The notes under the pieces were generated by a model. That model searched no databases, was not told where the DNA came from, and saw nothing but the letters and a program-made list of their open reading frames with translations. From Vagococcus intermedius (GTDB lineage: Bacteria; Bacillota; Bacilli; Lactobacillales; Vagococcaceae), in assembly GCF_029144185.1 (NCBI RefSeq), contig NZ_CP110232.1, forward strand, positions 2,066,164 to 2,130,163: a DNA stretch of 64,000 nt, read 5' to 3'. Shown one piece after another: positions 9,873 through 18,765 of the stretch (position 1 is its first letter; each line of letters begins with the position of its first letter). A program made the position numbers and the translations under genes.

Positions 9873-9902
9873 ATTATAACAAAAATTAGTATTTCATATC
9901 AA
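9873..9902 (-). promoter_or_regulatory. Promoter of rel-dtd
   Basis: TTGATA, 18-base spacer ending in TGT, then TATAAT (complement of 9873-9878). This also forms an extended -10 box. Confidence 0.6.
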
Positions 9903-9964
9903 ATAACACCACCAAAAATGATGAATTAATCCGATAATTTAACGCCTCTTTTTTATAAGCATTG

Positions 9965-11341
9965 TCATTTCAATAACAGTCTTACTAAACGCTCTTTCCA
10001 ATTGGAAAAAGGCGGGTGCATTATTTTTAAAGTTAAATAATTTTTTCTCTCTAACACTGCTTTTTCATGGGTAAAGGTTTCAAAACTATACTTACCATGA
10101 TAACGTCCCATCCCTGATTGACCAAACCCACCAAAAGGTAAGTTAGGATTTGCTAAGTGTAATACAGTATCATTAACGGTGGCACCACCAAAATTCAAAG
10201 TCTCCAATAAATGCCTAATCTCTGTTTTATCGTTAGAAAAGGGATAAAATGCTAATGGAGCAGTTCGAGAGGCGATGTATGCTTCCGCTTCTTTTAACTC
10301 ACTATAAACTAGTATAGGCAAAATTGGGCCAAATAGTTCTTGAGACATAGTAGCCAATTCTTGCTCAATAGGTGCCATTAAAACGGTAGGCTCTATATAA
10401 CGCTTCTCAGGAACCAATTCCCCACCAGCGCAAACAAAGGGGGCATCCAAGCAGAGCAACTCCCCTAGCTGGTTGACTTTTTCAGCACTTATCAAGCGAC
10501 CATAGTCTGATGACTCGGCAGGTTCCTCACCATAAAATTCGGAAATTTTAAGTTTAACTAAGGTTTGAAATTTTTTTGCTATTTTTTTATCCACCAAACA
10601 ATAATCTGGTGCCACACACGTCTGACCTACATTCAAAAATTTACCCCAAACGATGCGGCTAGCTGCCAATTCTACATCAGCTGATTCCGTTACTAAAGCT
10701 GGACTTTTACCACCTAACTCTAAGGTAACAGGAATTAACTTGTCACTGGCTGCTTCTAAGATAAGTCGGCCGACACGTGGACTTCCGGTAAAAAATATCT
10801 TGTCAAAGGCTTGTGTTAATAATAATTGATTTTGTCTTTGGTTACTCTCGTAAAAGTAAACTAGATGTCTATCAAAATAACTCTGTCCCTTTGTCATCAA
10901 GACGCGGTTAACTGCCCTTGTCTGCTCAGATAAACCAACCATCGCAACATTACCGCCAGCTAACGCACCAATCAGTGGATCTAAAGCCAGTAACACTGGA
11001 TAATTATAAGCACTAATAATTAAAGTATTACCATATGGGCTAGCCACACTATAACTTCTAGCTGGAAATAAAAAGATTGGTGTGCTGACCCGTTTTTTTT
11101 TACACCAAGTTGCCAATTTTTTTATGGTATATGTTAGGCTATGCTTCAAAACACCTAATTCACTTAAGTAACTTTCAGTTGAAGATTTTCCTAAATCTTC
11201 ATTTAATGCTAGGAGTAATTCATCCTCGCACTCTGTTAAAAATAATTGTAACTGTCGTAATTGCTTTAAACGATAAGTGACAGGTAACGTCTGATTTGTT
11301 TGATAAAATGTTTTTTGTTCATTAAAAATTTCTTGTAACAA
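9965..11341 (-). CDS. Aldehyde dehydrogenase (class 3-like, NAD(P)-dependent)
   Basis: A 458-residue aldehyde dehydrogenase. The Rossmann motif FFTGSPRVGR (about residues 186-195), the general base glutamate in VTLELGGKSPAL (about 210) and the catalytic cysteine in NVGQTCVAPDYC (about 244) are all present. The compact length and C-terminal NLPFGGFGQSGMGRYHG region fit the class 3/fatty-aldehyde group that lacks an oligomerisation tail. The substrate cannot be inferred from position, since it is a single gene. The start is TTG at 11341 with AGGAGG nine bases upstream; the nearby ATG is out of frame. A poor transcription end downstream is possible but no strong terminator is visible. Confidence 0.9.
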   Translation of the reverse strand: MLQEIFNEQKTFYQTNQTLPVTYRLKQLRQLQLFLTECEDELLLALNEDLGKSSTESYLSELGVLKHSLTYTIKKLATWCKKKRVSTPIFLFPARSYSVASPYGNTLIISAYNYPVLLALDPLIGALAGGNVAMVGLSEQTRAVNRVLMTKGQSYFDRHLVYFYESNQRQNQLLLTQAFDKIFFTGSPRVGRLILEAASDKLIPVTLELGGKSPALVTESADVELAASRIVWGKFLNVGQTCVAPDYCLVDKKIAKKFQTLVKLKISEFYGEEPAESSDYGRLISAEKVNQLGELLCLDAPFVCAGGELVPEKRYIEPTVLMAPIEQELATMSQELFGPILPILVYSELKEAEAYIASRTAPLAFYPFSNDKTEIRHLLETLNFGGATVNDTVLHLANPNLPFGGFGQSGMGRYHGKYSFETFTHEKAVLERKNYLTLKIMHPPFSNWKERLVRLLLK

Positions 11342-11414
11342 GCATACCCACCTCCTCAGCTTTTTTAAAGGAATATTTAGTGTCCATTATAGCATAGACC
11401 TCTCATAGTACTGT

Positions 11415-11448
11415 AAAAAAAAAAGCCCCCCTTAAGGGGGATGCCTTT
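11415..11448 (-). terminator. Terminator of the DUF3013-prmA-rsmE operon
   Basis: CCCCC, TTAA loop, GGGGG with flanking GGC/GC and a run of ten T on the minus strand. Confidence 0.85.
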
Positions 11449-12204
11449 TTAAAGTAACTCTAATTGGTAGCTAATAGCACCTAGTAAATAAAGTGGTGCT
11501 GTTTCTGCACGTAAAATTCTTGGTCCTAATCCGCAAGTCAAGGCACCCATCTCAGTAAACGTTGCTATTTCTTGCGGTGAAAAACCGCCCTCTGGACCAA
11601 AAAGAACTAATAAACGACCACCCTTAGGCAATTGTTGAAGAGTTTTTACTAATTGGCCTTTTTCCCCTTGTTTAGCTGATTCTTCATAAGCAACTAAAAC
11701 AACATCATATTCTTGAAACGTATCTCGTAAATATTGCTCAGTCTCATATAAAATGACTTCTGGCTGAAGATGACGATGTGATTGCTCTGCCGCTTCTTTG
11801 GCTATTTTTGCTAAACGTTCTTGCTTTTTTTTAAGTTTCTTGTGATCCCATTTTACAACAGAGGTCTGACCTGGAAAGCCTAAGAACTGATAGGCTCCCA
11901 TTTCTGTTCCTTTTTGAACTACCAAATCAAGCTTATCACCTTTAGTGTAACCACAAGCGATTGTCACATTTAGTGGTAGTTCTTTCTCTTGCTCTTCCTT
12001 GGCTACTTCTTCTAATAATAAGTAATCTTCTAACAGCTCTGTCACTTTAGCACGAACTGCAACCTCGTCTTGAAAAACTAAAAAACATTCCTGTCCGACC
12101 TTCATTCGCATAACATGCGCAGCATGATGAAAATCATCCCCTATAAGTTTTAAAGATTCTGGATCACTCGTATGATAGTTTTCTTTTATAAAATAACGTT
12201 GCAT
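11449..12204 (-). CDS. rsmE: 16S rRNA (uracil(1498)-N3)-methyltransferase
   Basis: A 251-residue SPOUT-class enzyme. The N-terminal PUA-like domain (about residues 1-70) is followed by the knotted SAM-binding domain with LFGPEGGFSPQE (about 198-209) and the terminal LGPRILRAETAPL (about 223-235). It methylates N3 of U1498 in 16S rRNA, in the assembled 30S subunit. It follows prmA by 6 bases, and this pairing is conserved in Firmicutes, so the two are an operon. Confidence 0.96.
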   Translation of the reverse strand: MQRYFIKENYHTSDPESLKLIGDDFHHAAHVMRMKVGQECFLVFQDEVAVRAKVTELLEDYLLLEEVAKEEQEKELPLNVTIACGYTKGDKLDLVVQKGTEMGAYQFLGFPGQTSVVKWDHKKLKKKQERLAKIAKEAAEQSHRHLQPEVILYETEQYLRDTFQEYDVVLVAYEESAKQGEKGQLVKTLQQLPKGGRLLVLFGPEGGFSPQEIATFTEMGALTCGLGPRILRAETAPLYLLGAISYQLELL

Positions 12205-12210
12205 TTCTGA

Positions 12211-13161
12211 CTACTCCTCTGGCATTGGTTTACTTAAAATAATACCGTACCAATCACCTTGTTTTAACGTCTCATCTAATTTAAAGCCTTGAGCTAATAG
12301 CGCTGCTAAAACTTCTTCTTTTTTATCTGCAATAATGCCTGATACGATAAATTTACCACCAGCTTTGACCAACTTGAATGCATCGGGGATCAAACGCAAA
12401 ATAATATCAGCTAAAATATTAGCAACAATCACATCTGCCTCAATCTCAATACCTTTAAGTAAATCATTGGCACTCACTTTCACATCTTTTGCAACAGGAT
12501 TTAAATCCATATTTTCTTGAGCGGCTGCTACGGCAACATCATCTAAATCATACGCATACACTTCCTCAGCACCTAAATGTTTACTCGCTATACTCAAGAC
12601 GCCTGAACCCGTTCCTACATCAAGGACTGTTTCGCCACCACGTAAGACAATTTCTAATGCATGCAAACTAACCATCGTAGTTGGATGTGTCCCTGTCCCA
12701 AATGCCATCCCTGGATCTAATTTAATGATTTTTTCTTGTTCATTTTTTGCTTGATAATCTTCCCAGTTTGGTACAATTGTTAAATAACGACTAATTGTCA
12801 CTGGATGATAATATTTCTTCCAAGCAGTTGCCCAATCATCATCGGCGACTTCTGTCATTTCCATTTTATTTTCACCAATAGCTAAACCATACTCTGGTAA
12901 TTTTGAAATTTGTTCTTTAATCGTTGGCAATAACTCTGGCAAAAATGTAGTTTCTGGGAAGTAAGCCATCACAATTGCCCCTTCAGTAATGTGTTCAAAG
13001 TTTTCACGGTCAATCATTTCACCAAAATCACCTTCAACAAAATTAGTTAAATCTAAGGCGTCTTCAATTGCCACACCGCTGGCGCCTACTTCCATCATAA
13101 TATTTGAAATTGCTTCAACAGCCTCACTAGCCGTTGTGATTTTTAATTCTGTCCATTTCAT
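12211..13161 (-). CDS. prmA: Ribosomal protein L11 methyltransferase
   Basis: A 316-residue SAM-dependent methyltransferase. The N-terminal substrate-recognition domain (about residues 1-100) is followed by the PrmA signature DPGMAFGTGTHPTT (about 149-162), SAM motif I VLDVGTGSGVLSIAS (about 178-192) and NILADII (about 247). It trimethylates amino groups of L11; the L11 gene itself (rplK) is at 38988-39410 in this window. It lies between the DUF3013 gene and rsmE in a tight operon. Confidence 0.96.
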   Translation of the reverse strand: MKWTELKITTASEAVEAISNIMMEVGASGVAIEDALDLTNFVEGDFGEMIDRENFEHITEGAIVMAYFPETTFLPELLPTIKEQISKLPEYGLAIGENKMEMTEVADDDWATAWKKYYHPVTISRYLTIVPNWEDYQAKNEQEKIIKLDPGMAFGTGTHPTTMVSLHALEIVLRGGETVLDVGTGSGVLSIASKHLGAEEVYAYDLDDVAVAAAQENMDLNPVAKDVKVSANDLLKGIEIEADVIVANILADIILRLIPDAFKLVKAGGKFIVSGIIADKKEEVLAALLAQGFKLDETLKQGDWYGIILSKPMPEE

Positions 13162-13178
13162 TTTAAACTAATCTCCTC

Positions 13179-13658
13179 TTAATATTTAGGATAGGCTACG
13201 TAATCTGTTGATTCTTTAGTAGCTGCTAATATTTTTTCAAATGCTTCCGCTTGCCAATTCAGCTCAAAAATTTCAGCCTCGTCATCTGCTAAGAAGTCCA
13301 TCAAGTCACTTTCACCTTCTGTTAATACGTCATTTAAGTAAGTCGCAATAGCAGTGATTGTATGTTTTGGCAAGCCTTTTTTACCTTCAAAAGGCAGAAT
13401 TGCCAAGTAATCGTCTGTAGGAGGTGTACTTTTACTTGGATCAAACAATAATAAACTATCTTCAAATTCAATTACTTCTTCTTCTGTTTGTGTCCCTACA
13501 GTATCTTCAATCGCTTGTTCAGCTTGATTTTGAGCATATAAGACAACAATTACCTCTACTGTATGAGATTTTGTATGCCAATCAATGGCAAAATCATAAT
13601 TACCTAATTTTTTTTCTAATTGTTGTTCTAAATAAGTTAACATATTTTCTTTTTTCAT
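13179..13658 (-). CDS. DUF3013 family protein
   Basis: A 159-residue acidic cytoplasmic protein with no signal peptide or membrane segment. The N-terminal MLTYLEQQLEKKLGNYDFAIDWHTKSH pattern and the DFLADDEAEIFELNW segment near residue 125 match my memory of the DUF3013 family, a short protein family of Lactobacillales found upstream of prmA. Its function is unknown. It is the first gene of the operon with prmA and rsmE (18 bases to prmA), which hints at a link to ribosome or translation work, but this is inference only. Confidence 0.78.
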   Translation of the reverse strand: MKKENMLTYLEQQLEKKLGNYDFAIDWHTKSHTVEVIVVLYAQNQAEQAIEDTVGTQTEEEVIEFEDSLLLFDPSKSTPPTDDYLAILPFEGKKGLPKHTITAIATYLNDVLTEGESDLMDFLADDEAEIFELNWQAEAFEKILAATKESTDYVAYPKY

Positions 13659-13806
13659 CTAAATTCCTCTTTTCTACTAACATTTACCTAAACTCTTATC
13701 AAAAAAGTAAAGGAGTTCTTCTCCATTATAACGATTAATTTATCAAAAGGCGACTACTCTTTTTGGGACACAACTAAAACAGAATGCTAAAGAAATTTAG
13801 CTTCTA

Positions 13807-13815
13807 TGTTATAAT
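13807..13815 (+). promoter_or_regulatory. Extended -10 promoter of rarA
   Basis: TGT followed by TATAAT (13810-13815), 34 bases before the ATG of rarA. Confidence 0.5.
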
Positions 13816-13848
13816 AAAAGAAAGAAAACGAGTAAAAGGAGGGACTTC

Positions 13849-15120
13849 ATGCATCAACCTTTAGCTTTTAGAATGCGGCCTAAAACGATAGATCAGATAG
13901 TAGGACAAAAACATTTAGTCGGTGACGGTAAAATCATTCAGCGAATGGTTCAAGCCAAAATGCTATCATCTATGATTCTTTATGGCCCACCAGGAACTGG
14001 TAAAACAAGTATTGCTAGTGCGATTGCTGGTTCAACTAATTATGCCTTTCGGATGTTAAATGCGGCAACTGATACGAAAAAAGACTTACAAATTGTCGCA
14101 GAAGAAGCCAAAATGAGTGGAACAGTTATTTTACTATTAGATGAAGTTCATCGTTTAGATAAAGTAAAACAGGACTTTTTATTACCGCATCTAGAAAATG
14201 GTCGTATTATTTTGATTGGGGCTACTACAGAAAATCCTTATATTAGTATTAATCCTGCAATTAGAAGTCGAACACAACTATTTGAAGTGAAGCCTTTGAC
14301 TGAACATGATATTGAAGAAGCCCTACAGCGTGCCCTAAAAGATCAAGAAGTCGGGCTTGGAAATGAACCTGTTCTACTGGATGATTTAGCCCTACTCCAT
14401 CTCACGAGAGCCACCAATGGCGATTTAAGAAGTGCGCTTAATGGTTTGGAATTAGCCGTGTGTTCTACTAAAAAAAATGCTGACGGCCAAATTCACCTCA
14501 CCTTAGCGATTATAGAAGAATGCTTGCAATTAAAATCCTTAACCCATGATAAAAACGGTGATGCCCATTATGATGTTATCTCGGCCCTACAAAAATCAAT
14601 TCGGGGGAGTGATGTCAATGCGTCACTCCACTACTTAGCCCGTTTGGTTGCAGCAGGTGATTTAATGACCATTTGTCGACGTCTATTGGTCATTGCTTAT
14701 GAAGATATTGGCCTTGGTAACCCCGCTGCTGCTGCTCGGACAGTCAGTGCCGTAACCGCTGCTGAAAAACTAGGCTTTCCTGAGGCACGTATCCCCCTTT
14801 CTCACGCAGTCGTTGATTTATGTTTGTCACCTAAATCAAATTCTAGTTATCAAGCACTAGATGCGGCGTTAGCCGATATTCGCGAGGGAAAAGTCGGTGA
14901 CATTCCTGATCACTTACGGGACAATCACTATCACGGAGCAGATAAACTAAGCCGTGGAGTTGATTATCACTATCCTCACGATTCACCACATGGATGGATC
15001 AAACAACAATATTTACCGGATCGTTTAAGACAAGCCAAATACTACGAGCCAAAGCTCACAGGTAAATACGAACAAGCCCTTGCGCAACGCTATCATGTAA
15101 TCAATCAAGAAAATAATTAA
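13849..15120 (+). CDS. rarA: Replication-associated recombination protein A (AAA+ ATPase)
   Basis: A 423-residue RarA/MgsA/WRNIP1 family ATPase. Walker A is GPPGTGKTS (about residues 46-54), Walker B is LLLDEVHR (about 98-105) and sensor 1 is GATTENP (about 124-130). The C-terminal tetramerisation and MgsA domains follow, with the conserved DIGLGNPAA motif near 287 and HYPHDSPHGW near the end. It acts at stalled replication forks. The gene is followed directly by the probable 6S RNA, comparable to the aspS-6S-yrvM-rarA neighbourhood I recall from Bacillus. Confidence 0.95.
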   Translation: MHQPLAFRMRPKTIDQIVGQKHLVGDGKIIQRMVQAKMLSSMILYGPPGTGKTSIASAIAGSTNYAFRMLNAATDTKKDLQIVAEEAKMSGTVILLLDEVHRLDKVKQDFLLPHLENGRIILIGATTENPYISINPAIRSRTQLFEVKPLTEHDIEEALQRALKDQEVGLGNEPVLLDDLALLHLTRATNGDLRSALNGLELAVCSTKKNADGQIHLTLAIIEECLQLKSLTHDKNGDAHYDVISALQKSIRGSDVNASLHYLARLVAAGDLMTICRRLLVIAYEDIGLGNPAAAARTVSAVTAAEKLGFPEARIPLSHAVVDLCLSPKSNSSYQALDAALADIREGKVGDIPDHLRDNHYHGADKLSRGVDYHYPHDSPHGWIKQQYLPDRLRQAKYYEPKLTGKYEQALAQRYHVINQENN

Positions 15121-15178
15121 AAATTGCTATTCACTACTTTTAATTACTAGCATTTTCTAAAAGAGAAAGTGTTTTCAA

Positions 15179-15207
15179 TTGCTGATTTATTTTGAATATG
15201 CTATTAT
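15179..15207 (+). promoter_or_regulatory. Promoter of the 6S-like RNA
   Basis: TTGCTG (15179-15184), 17-base spacer, TATTAT (15202-15207). Confidence 0.7.
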
Positions 15208-15210
15208 AAG

Positions 15211-15410
15211 GGTGGGTAATCTGTGGTGTACGAATCGTTCCACTCAGTGTTGACCGAACATTTATTAGTATTACTACGGGATTCAACGAGTTCAAAAGGA
15301 AAACAAGCCTTATCACTTGGTAGTTTGACGGTTGAACAGCGAAGCCCACCTGCTTACTGCGGGATCAATACTACGGCGCGATCAACGGCATCGACGGATA
15401 CACCCACTTT
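15211..15410 (+). ncRNA. ssrS: Probable 6S RNA (RNA polymerase regulator)
   Basis: A non-coding segment of about 200 bases with its own promoter and a terminator just downstream. Its ends pair: GGTGGGT at the 5' end with ACCCAC near 15402-15407, which closes the molecule as in 6S RNA. The interior is a long imperfect hairpin with internal loops. 6S RNA binds sigma-A RNA polymerase by mimicking an open promoter. The location directly after rarA fits what I recall of 6S genes in Firmicutes. I could not run a covariance model, so the family call depends on length, closing stem and neighbourhood. Confidence 0.72.
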
Positions 15411-15423
15411 TAAATCAAATTAA

Positions 15424-15452
15424 AGCAATTTGCACATGCAAGTTGCTTTTTA
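15424..15452 (+). terminator. Terminator after the 6S-like RNA
   Basis: AGCAA-TTTGCA / TGCAAG-TTGCT hairpin followed by T5. Confidence 0.75.
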
Positions 15453-15476
15453 TTCTATTAAGGGAGTTTTCGCTAC

Positions 15477-15767
15477 ATGCTTATTCGAATACTTTTAGCA
15501 CTAATTGTGATTATTTTAATTATTACAGCACGCTATTTATTTAAAAATTTCCAACCTTTTGGCAAGATGTTAGCCAGTGAAAATACTGAAATGATTGCTG
15601 AGATTCAAGAAACGCTCCAGGCCTTTGGAAAAGTTTGCTTAGCTCTAAGTGTTCTTGGCTTAGCAGTATTCGCTATTAATCACCAAACAATCTCACTTGT
15701 CTATATTTGTATCGTAATGTTAGCTTCGGCTATCTTTAGTATCAAATTATCCAAAAAAATTTCCTAA
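15477..15767 (+). CDS. Small hydrophobic membrane protein, unknown function
   Basis: A 96-residue protein with three predicted membrane segments (about residues 2-20, 48-66 and 70-88) separated by a short polar loop rich in Glu and Gln (about 33-45) and a basic C-terminus. AGGGAG lies about 10 bases before the ATG. I do not recognise a family. It lies 21 bases upstream of the universal stress protein gene on the same strand, so the two are probably cotranscribed. The ORF is supported by its ribosome-binding site, its consistent hydrophobic pattern and the operon fit, but not by homology that I can name. Confidence 0.7.
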   Translation: MLIRILLALIVIILIITARYLFKNFQPFGKMLASENTEMIAEIQETLQAFGKVCLALSVLGLAVFAINHQTISLVYICIVMLASAIFSIKLSKKIS

Positions 15768-15788
15768 ACTAACCAATGAGGTGATGAG

Positions 15789-16253
15789 ATGTTTCATAAT
15801 TATCAAACTATCTTAGTAGCAGTAGATGGCTCAGAAGAGTCTGAGTTGGCCTTTAAAAAAGCAGTTAATGTCGCCAAACGTAACCAAGCTAAATTGATTT
15901 TGGCACATATCATCGATACACGTGCCTTTCAAACAATCTCTTCTTATGACGATGATTTAGCTCGACAAGCAACCGATTTAGCTAACCAAACATTAGCCGA
16001 TTTAGTAGTAGCAGCACAAAAAGAAGGGCTAAATACTGTTGAAAAAATTGTTGAATACGGTACACCTAAAACATTATTAGCGAAACATTTGCCTGATGAT
16101 TATAACGTTGATTTGATTATGATCGGGGCTACTGGTCTTAATACGATGGAACGCATCTTGATTGGTTCTGTATCAGAATATGTGACAAGACATGCTCATT
16201 GTGATGTCTTAGTCGTCAGAACTGATTTAAACAATCAACCTTATGAAAGATAG
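15789..16253 (+). CDS. Universal stress protein (UspA family)
   Basis: A 154-residue single Usp domain. It opens with the beta strand ILVAVDGSEESELAF (about residues 8-22) and ends with the ATP-binding pattern G-x2-G-x9-G-S seen in GATGLNTMERILIGSVSEYV, then the final strand DVLVVR. This places it among ATP-binding Usp proteins rather than the UspA type without the motif. These are cytoplasmic stress-associated proteins of poorly defined activity. It is probably cotranscribed with the small membrane protein upstream and ends in its own terminator. Confidence 0.93.
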   Translation: MFHNYQTILVAVDGSEESELAFKKAVNVAKRNQAKLILAHIIDTRAFQTISSYDDDLARQATDLANQTLADLVVAAQKEGLNTVEKIVEYGTPKTLLAKHLPDDYNVDLIMIGATGLNTMERILIGSVSEYVTRHAHCDVLVVRTDLNNQPYER

Positions 16254-16257
16254 AAAA

Positions 16258-16290
16258 CTGCCAACATATAATATGTTGGCAGTTTTTTTT
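16258..16290 (+). terminator. Terminator of the usp gene
   Basis: CTGCCAACATA/TATGTTGGCAG hairpin followed by T8. Confidence 0.88.
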
Positions 16291-16295
16291 ATCAA

Positions 16296-16325
16296 AAAAG
16301 CAAGGTGCTCAGCACCTTGCTTTTT
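16296..16325 (-). terminator. Terminator of ytxK-ackA
   Basis: GCAAGGTGC, TCA loop, GCACCTTGC at 16300-16320, with the A-run on the plus strand providing the minus-strand U-tract. Confidence 0.85.
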
Positions 16326-16345
16326 CTAAATAAGACTATTTAAAA

Positions 16346-17530
16346 TTAACCTTTTAACGCTTCTACGTCACGAGCAATCATAACTTCTTCGTCAGTTGGG
16401 ATTAATAATACTTTAACTTTTGAATCATCTGTTGAGATAACAACTTCTTTACCACGAACATTGTTTTTCTCTTTATCAACTTCACAACCAAACCAAGTGA
16501 TCCCATTAATGATTTCTTCACGAACCTCAACACCATTTTCACCGATACCTGCAGTGAAGACAATTGCATCAACACCGTTCATTGCTGCAATGTAGCTACC
16601 AATGTATTTTTGAACGCGGTTGTTAAAGATTTCTAATGCTAATTTAGCATTTTCTGAATCTGATTCTTCAACTTCACGCATATCACTTGAAACACCTGAT
16701 AAACCTAGTAAACCAGATTTTTTATTTAGGATGTCTACCATGTCTTTAATATCTGTTAAGCCTTCTTTTTCCATTAAGTATGGTAATAATGAGGCATCGA
16801 TATCTCCAGCACGAGTTCCCATAGTAACACCAGCAAGTGGTGTGAAGCCCATAGAAGTGTCGATTGATTTACCACCATCAACGGCAGTAATTGAAGCACC
16901 ATTACCTAAGTGACATGTAATGATTTTAAGATCTTTAATATCTTTACCTAACATATCAGCGGCACGATCTGCTACATAACGATGGCTAGTTCCGTGAGCA
17001 CCATATTTACGAGCTTGGTATTTATCATAATATTCCATTGGAATGCTGTATAAATAGTTTACAGCTGGCATCGTTGTATGGAATGATGTATCAAAAACAG
17101 CTACGTTTACAGCTTCAGGTACTAATTTTTGGAAAATACGGATAACTTTAGCTTCAGCTGGGTTATGTAATGGGGCAAACTCAGCAAGAGCTTCAATTTT
17201 AGCTAAGGCTTCGTCATCAATTAAAGCAGACTCTTTAAAATCTTCTCCACCAGCCACAACACGGTGACCAGCTCCTGTAATTTCATCGAATGACCCAATG
17301 ATGTTTAACTCAATCATTTTTTCAAAAATACGATTTACAGCAAACTCATGATCTGCAATATCTAATGTTTCATTAAATTTTTGTCCGTCACCATGTTTGA
17401 TTGTAAAGATAGAATCGTTTAAACCAATTCTTTCTACGATTCCTGATGCGATAACATCTTCTTGTGGCATTTCAAATAATTGCCATTTTAAACTTGAACT
17501 ACCAGCATTGATTGCAATTGTTTTAGTCAT
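16346..17530 (-). CDS. ackA: Acetate kinase
   Basis: A 394-residue ASKHA-fold kinase of normal length. The N-terminal NAGSSSLKWQLF (about residues 8-19), the active-site HRVVAGGE (about 88), HLGNGASI (about 206-213) and the C-terminal nucleotide motif FTAGIGENG (about 322-330) are all present. It converts acetyl phosphate and ADP to acetate and ATP, the energy-yielding step of mixed-acid fermentation, and works with phosphotransacetylase (not in the window). It is 17 bases downstream of ytxK. Confidence 0.97.
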   Translation of the reverse strand: MTKTIAINAGSSSLKWQLFEMPQEDVIASGIVERIGLNDSIFTIKHGDGQKFNETLDIADHEFAVNRIFEKMIELNIIGSFDEITGAGHRVVAGGEDFKESALIDDEALAKIEALAEFAPLHNPAEAKVIRIFQKLVPEAVNVAVFDTSFHTTMPAVNYLYSIPMEYYDKYQARKYGAHGTSHRYVADRAADMLGKDIKDLKIITCHLGNGASITAVDGGKSIDTSMGFTPLAGVTMGTRAGDIDASLLPYLMEKEGLTDIKDMVDILNKKSGLLGLSGVSSDMREVEESDSENAKLALEIFNNRVQKYIGSYIAAMNGVDAIVFTAGIGENGVEVREEIINGITWFGCEVDKEKNNVRGKEVVISTDDSKVKVLLIPTDEEVMIARDVEALKG

Positions 17531-17547
17531 AATTTAATAGTCTCCCT

Positions 17548-18564
17548 TTATTTGTTAGTTAAATTTTTTTCTTTCCATGTGCTGAATTCTTTGAAAAATT
17601 GTTGCAATTGTTGCCCATCCTTCAATGACGGCACATCTGCTAACAAGACCTCTTTGACTTGCCCGCTAACATCACCACGATTTTGCACAATAATAATCGA
17701 TTTACGTGACTGTTTCGCTTTAAATAAACTTTCAGGCAACTGTAAAATTCCCTGTAAATACACCTTTTCTGTTATCCATTGTTTTAGTTCTGAAGCTTGC
17801 TCGGTTTCTAAGAAATTGCTTGGAACTAAGAAAAGTCCAAACCCATTCTCTTTCACGTATGTCATATTTTGTTCCATTAATAAATGATGGGCATAACTGT
17901 GGCCATCATTCGTACCTGTAACAAACTTTTGAGCGTGATCATCATGAGGATAAAAACCAATCGGTAAATCGCCAATGGCAATGTCTCCAGGTTCAATCAA
18001 TAGATGTTGTAAACTATCCTGATGGAATAATGTCACATCCTGCTCCAACCACTCTGAATTAACTGCTGAGACTGCAAGTAAAGCATCGTCCACATCAATC
18101 CCAGTCCCGACAACTTGATAATTGGCTAATTTCAAATTAATCATGACCGTTAAAAGAAGGTTTCCCATTCCAACTGTCAAATCATTAATTCGAATAACCT
18201 CATCTTTCTTATCAACTAATTGTTCCACCAAATAAACAAATAAATAACCTAAAGTATCTGGAGTCAACTGATGGTTAGCTTGTAAGCCCTCTGCCATCGT
18301 TCCCTTAAGTAATAAGAGTTGTGAAACTTTGCGGCGTTCTTCAGGTGTTAATTCCAGTTCTTGAAATGCTTGATAATTTTTCTCGATTTTTGCTTTCGTC
18401 GCAGCATCAGGCAAATTATCTTGGACTCTGACTTTTAAATCATCCGTCATATTTTCACCGTTTTCAATATAGGCATCAATGAAAGAAACAGCCAATGACT
18501 CTTGTAACCATTTAATTGCATCGTCCAATAATTGAAAACCTGTTTCAATCGTGTTTTGAGACAT
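17548..18564 (-). CDS. ytxK: Class I SAM-dependent methyltransferase, YtxK type
   Basis: A 338-residue N6-adenine-DNA-methylase-like protein. The SAM motif region appears as LTVGMGNLLLTVM (about residues 131-143) and the catalytic NPPY position is replaced by DLPIGFY (about 197-203), typical of this degenerate YtxK branch. Its true methyl acceptor is not known. The ATG at 18564 follows GAAGAGG with 7-8 bases spacing and is preferred to the upstream ATG at 18588. The ytxK-ackA pair is common in Firmicutes, where it often follows the comG competence operon; no comG genes are upstream here. Confidence 0.85.
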   Translation of the reverse strand: MSQNTIETGFQLLDDAIKWLQESLAVSFIDAYIENGENMTDDLKVRVQDNLPDAATKAKIEKNYQAFQELELTPEERRKVSQLLLLKGTMAEGLQANHQLTPDTLGYLFVYLVEQLVDKKDEVIRINDLTVGMGNLLLTVMINLKLANYQVVGTGIDVDDALLAVSAVNSEWLEQDVTLFHQDSLQHLLIEPGDIAIGDLPIGFYPHDDHAQKFVTGTNDGHSYAHHLLMEQNMTYVKENGFGLFLVPSNFLETEQASELKQWITEKVYLQGILQLPESLFKAKQSRKSIIIVQNRGDVSGQVKEVLLADVPSLKDGQQLQQFFKEFSTWKEKNLTNK

Positions 18565-18724
18565 TTTTTTCACCTCTTCCCTATACATAGTATAACAATT
18601 TGTGCACCTATTACATTTTAGCGAAAAATCGTCTAATATTCAAGTGTTTTAGGGCGTTATCTTATCTTTAATAAATTTAAGTAAGCAATTCTCTTCAGAT
18701 AAAAATAGTACACATTTTTTTATT

Positions 18725-18765
18725 TTTCATAAAATAAAAAAGATAAGTGATATTATACTCATCTC
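18725..18765 (-). terminator. Probable terminator of the amidase/ABC transporter operon
   Basis: Short stem GATGAGT/ACTTATC (one G-U pair) followed on the minus strand by T6ATTTT. The stem is weak. Confidence 0.5.

Noticed and set aside
15140-15423. ORFs on both strands over the 6S-like RNA
   Set aside because: They have no ribosome-binding site and the segment fits a structured RNA with promoter and terminator.
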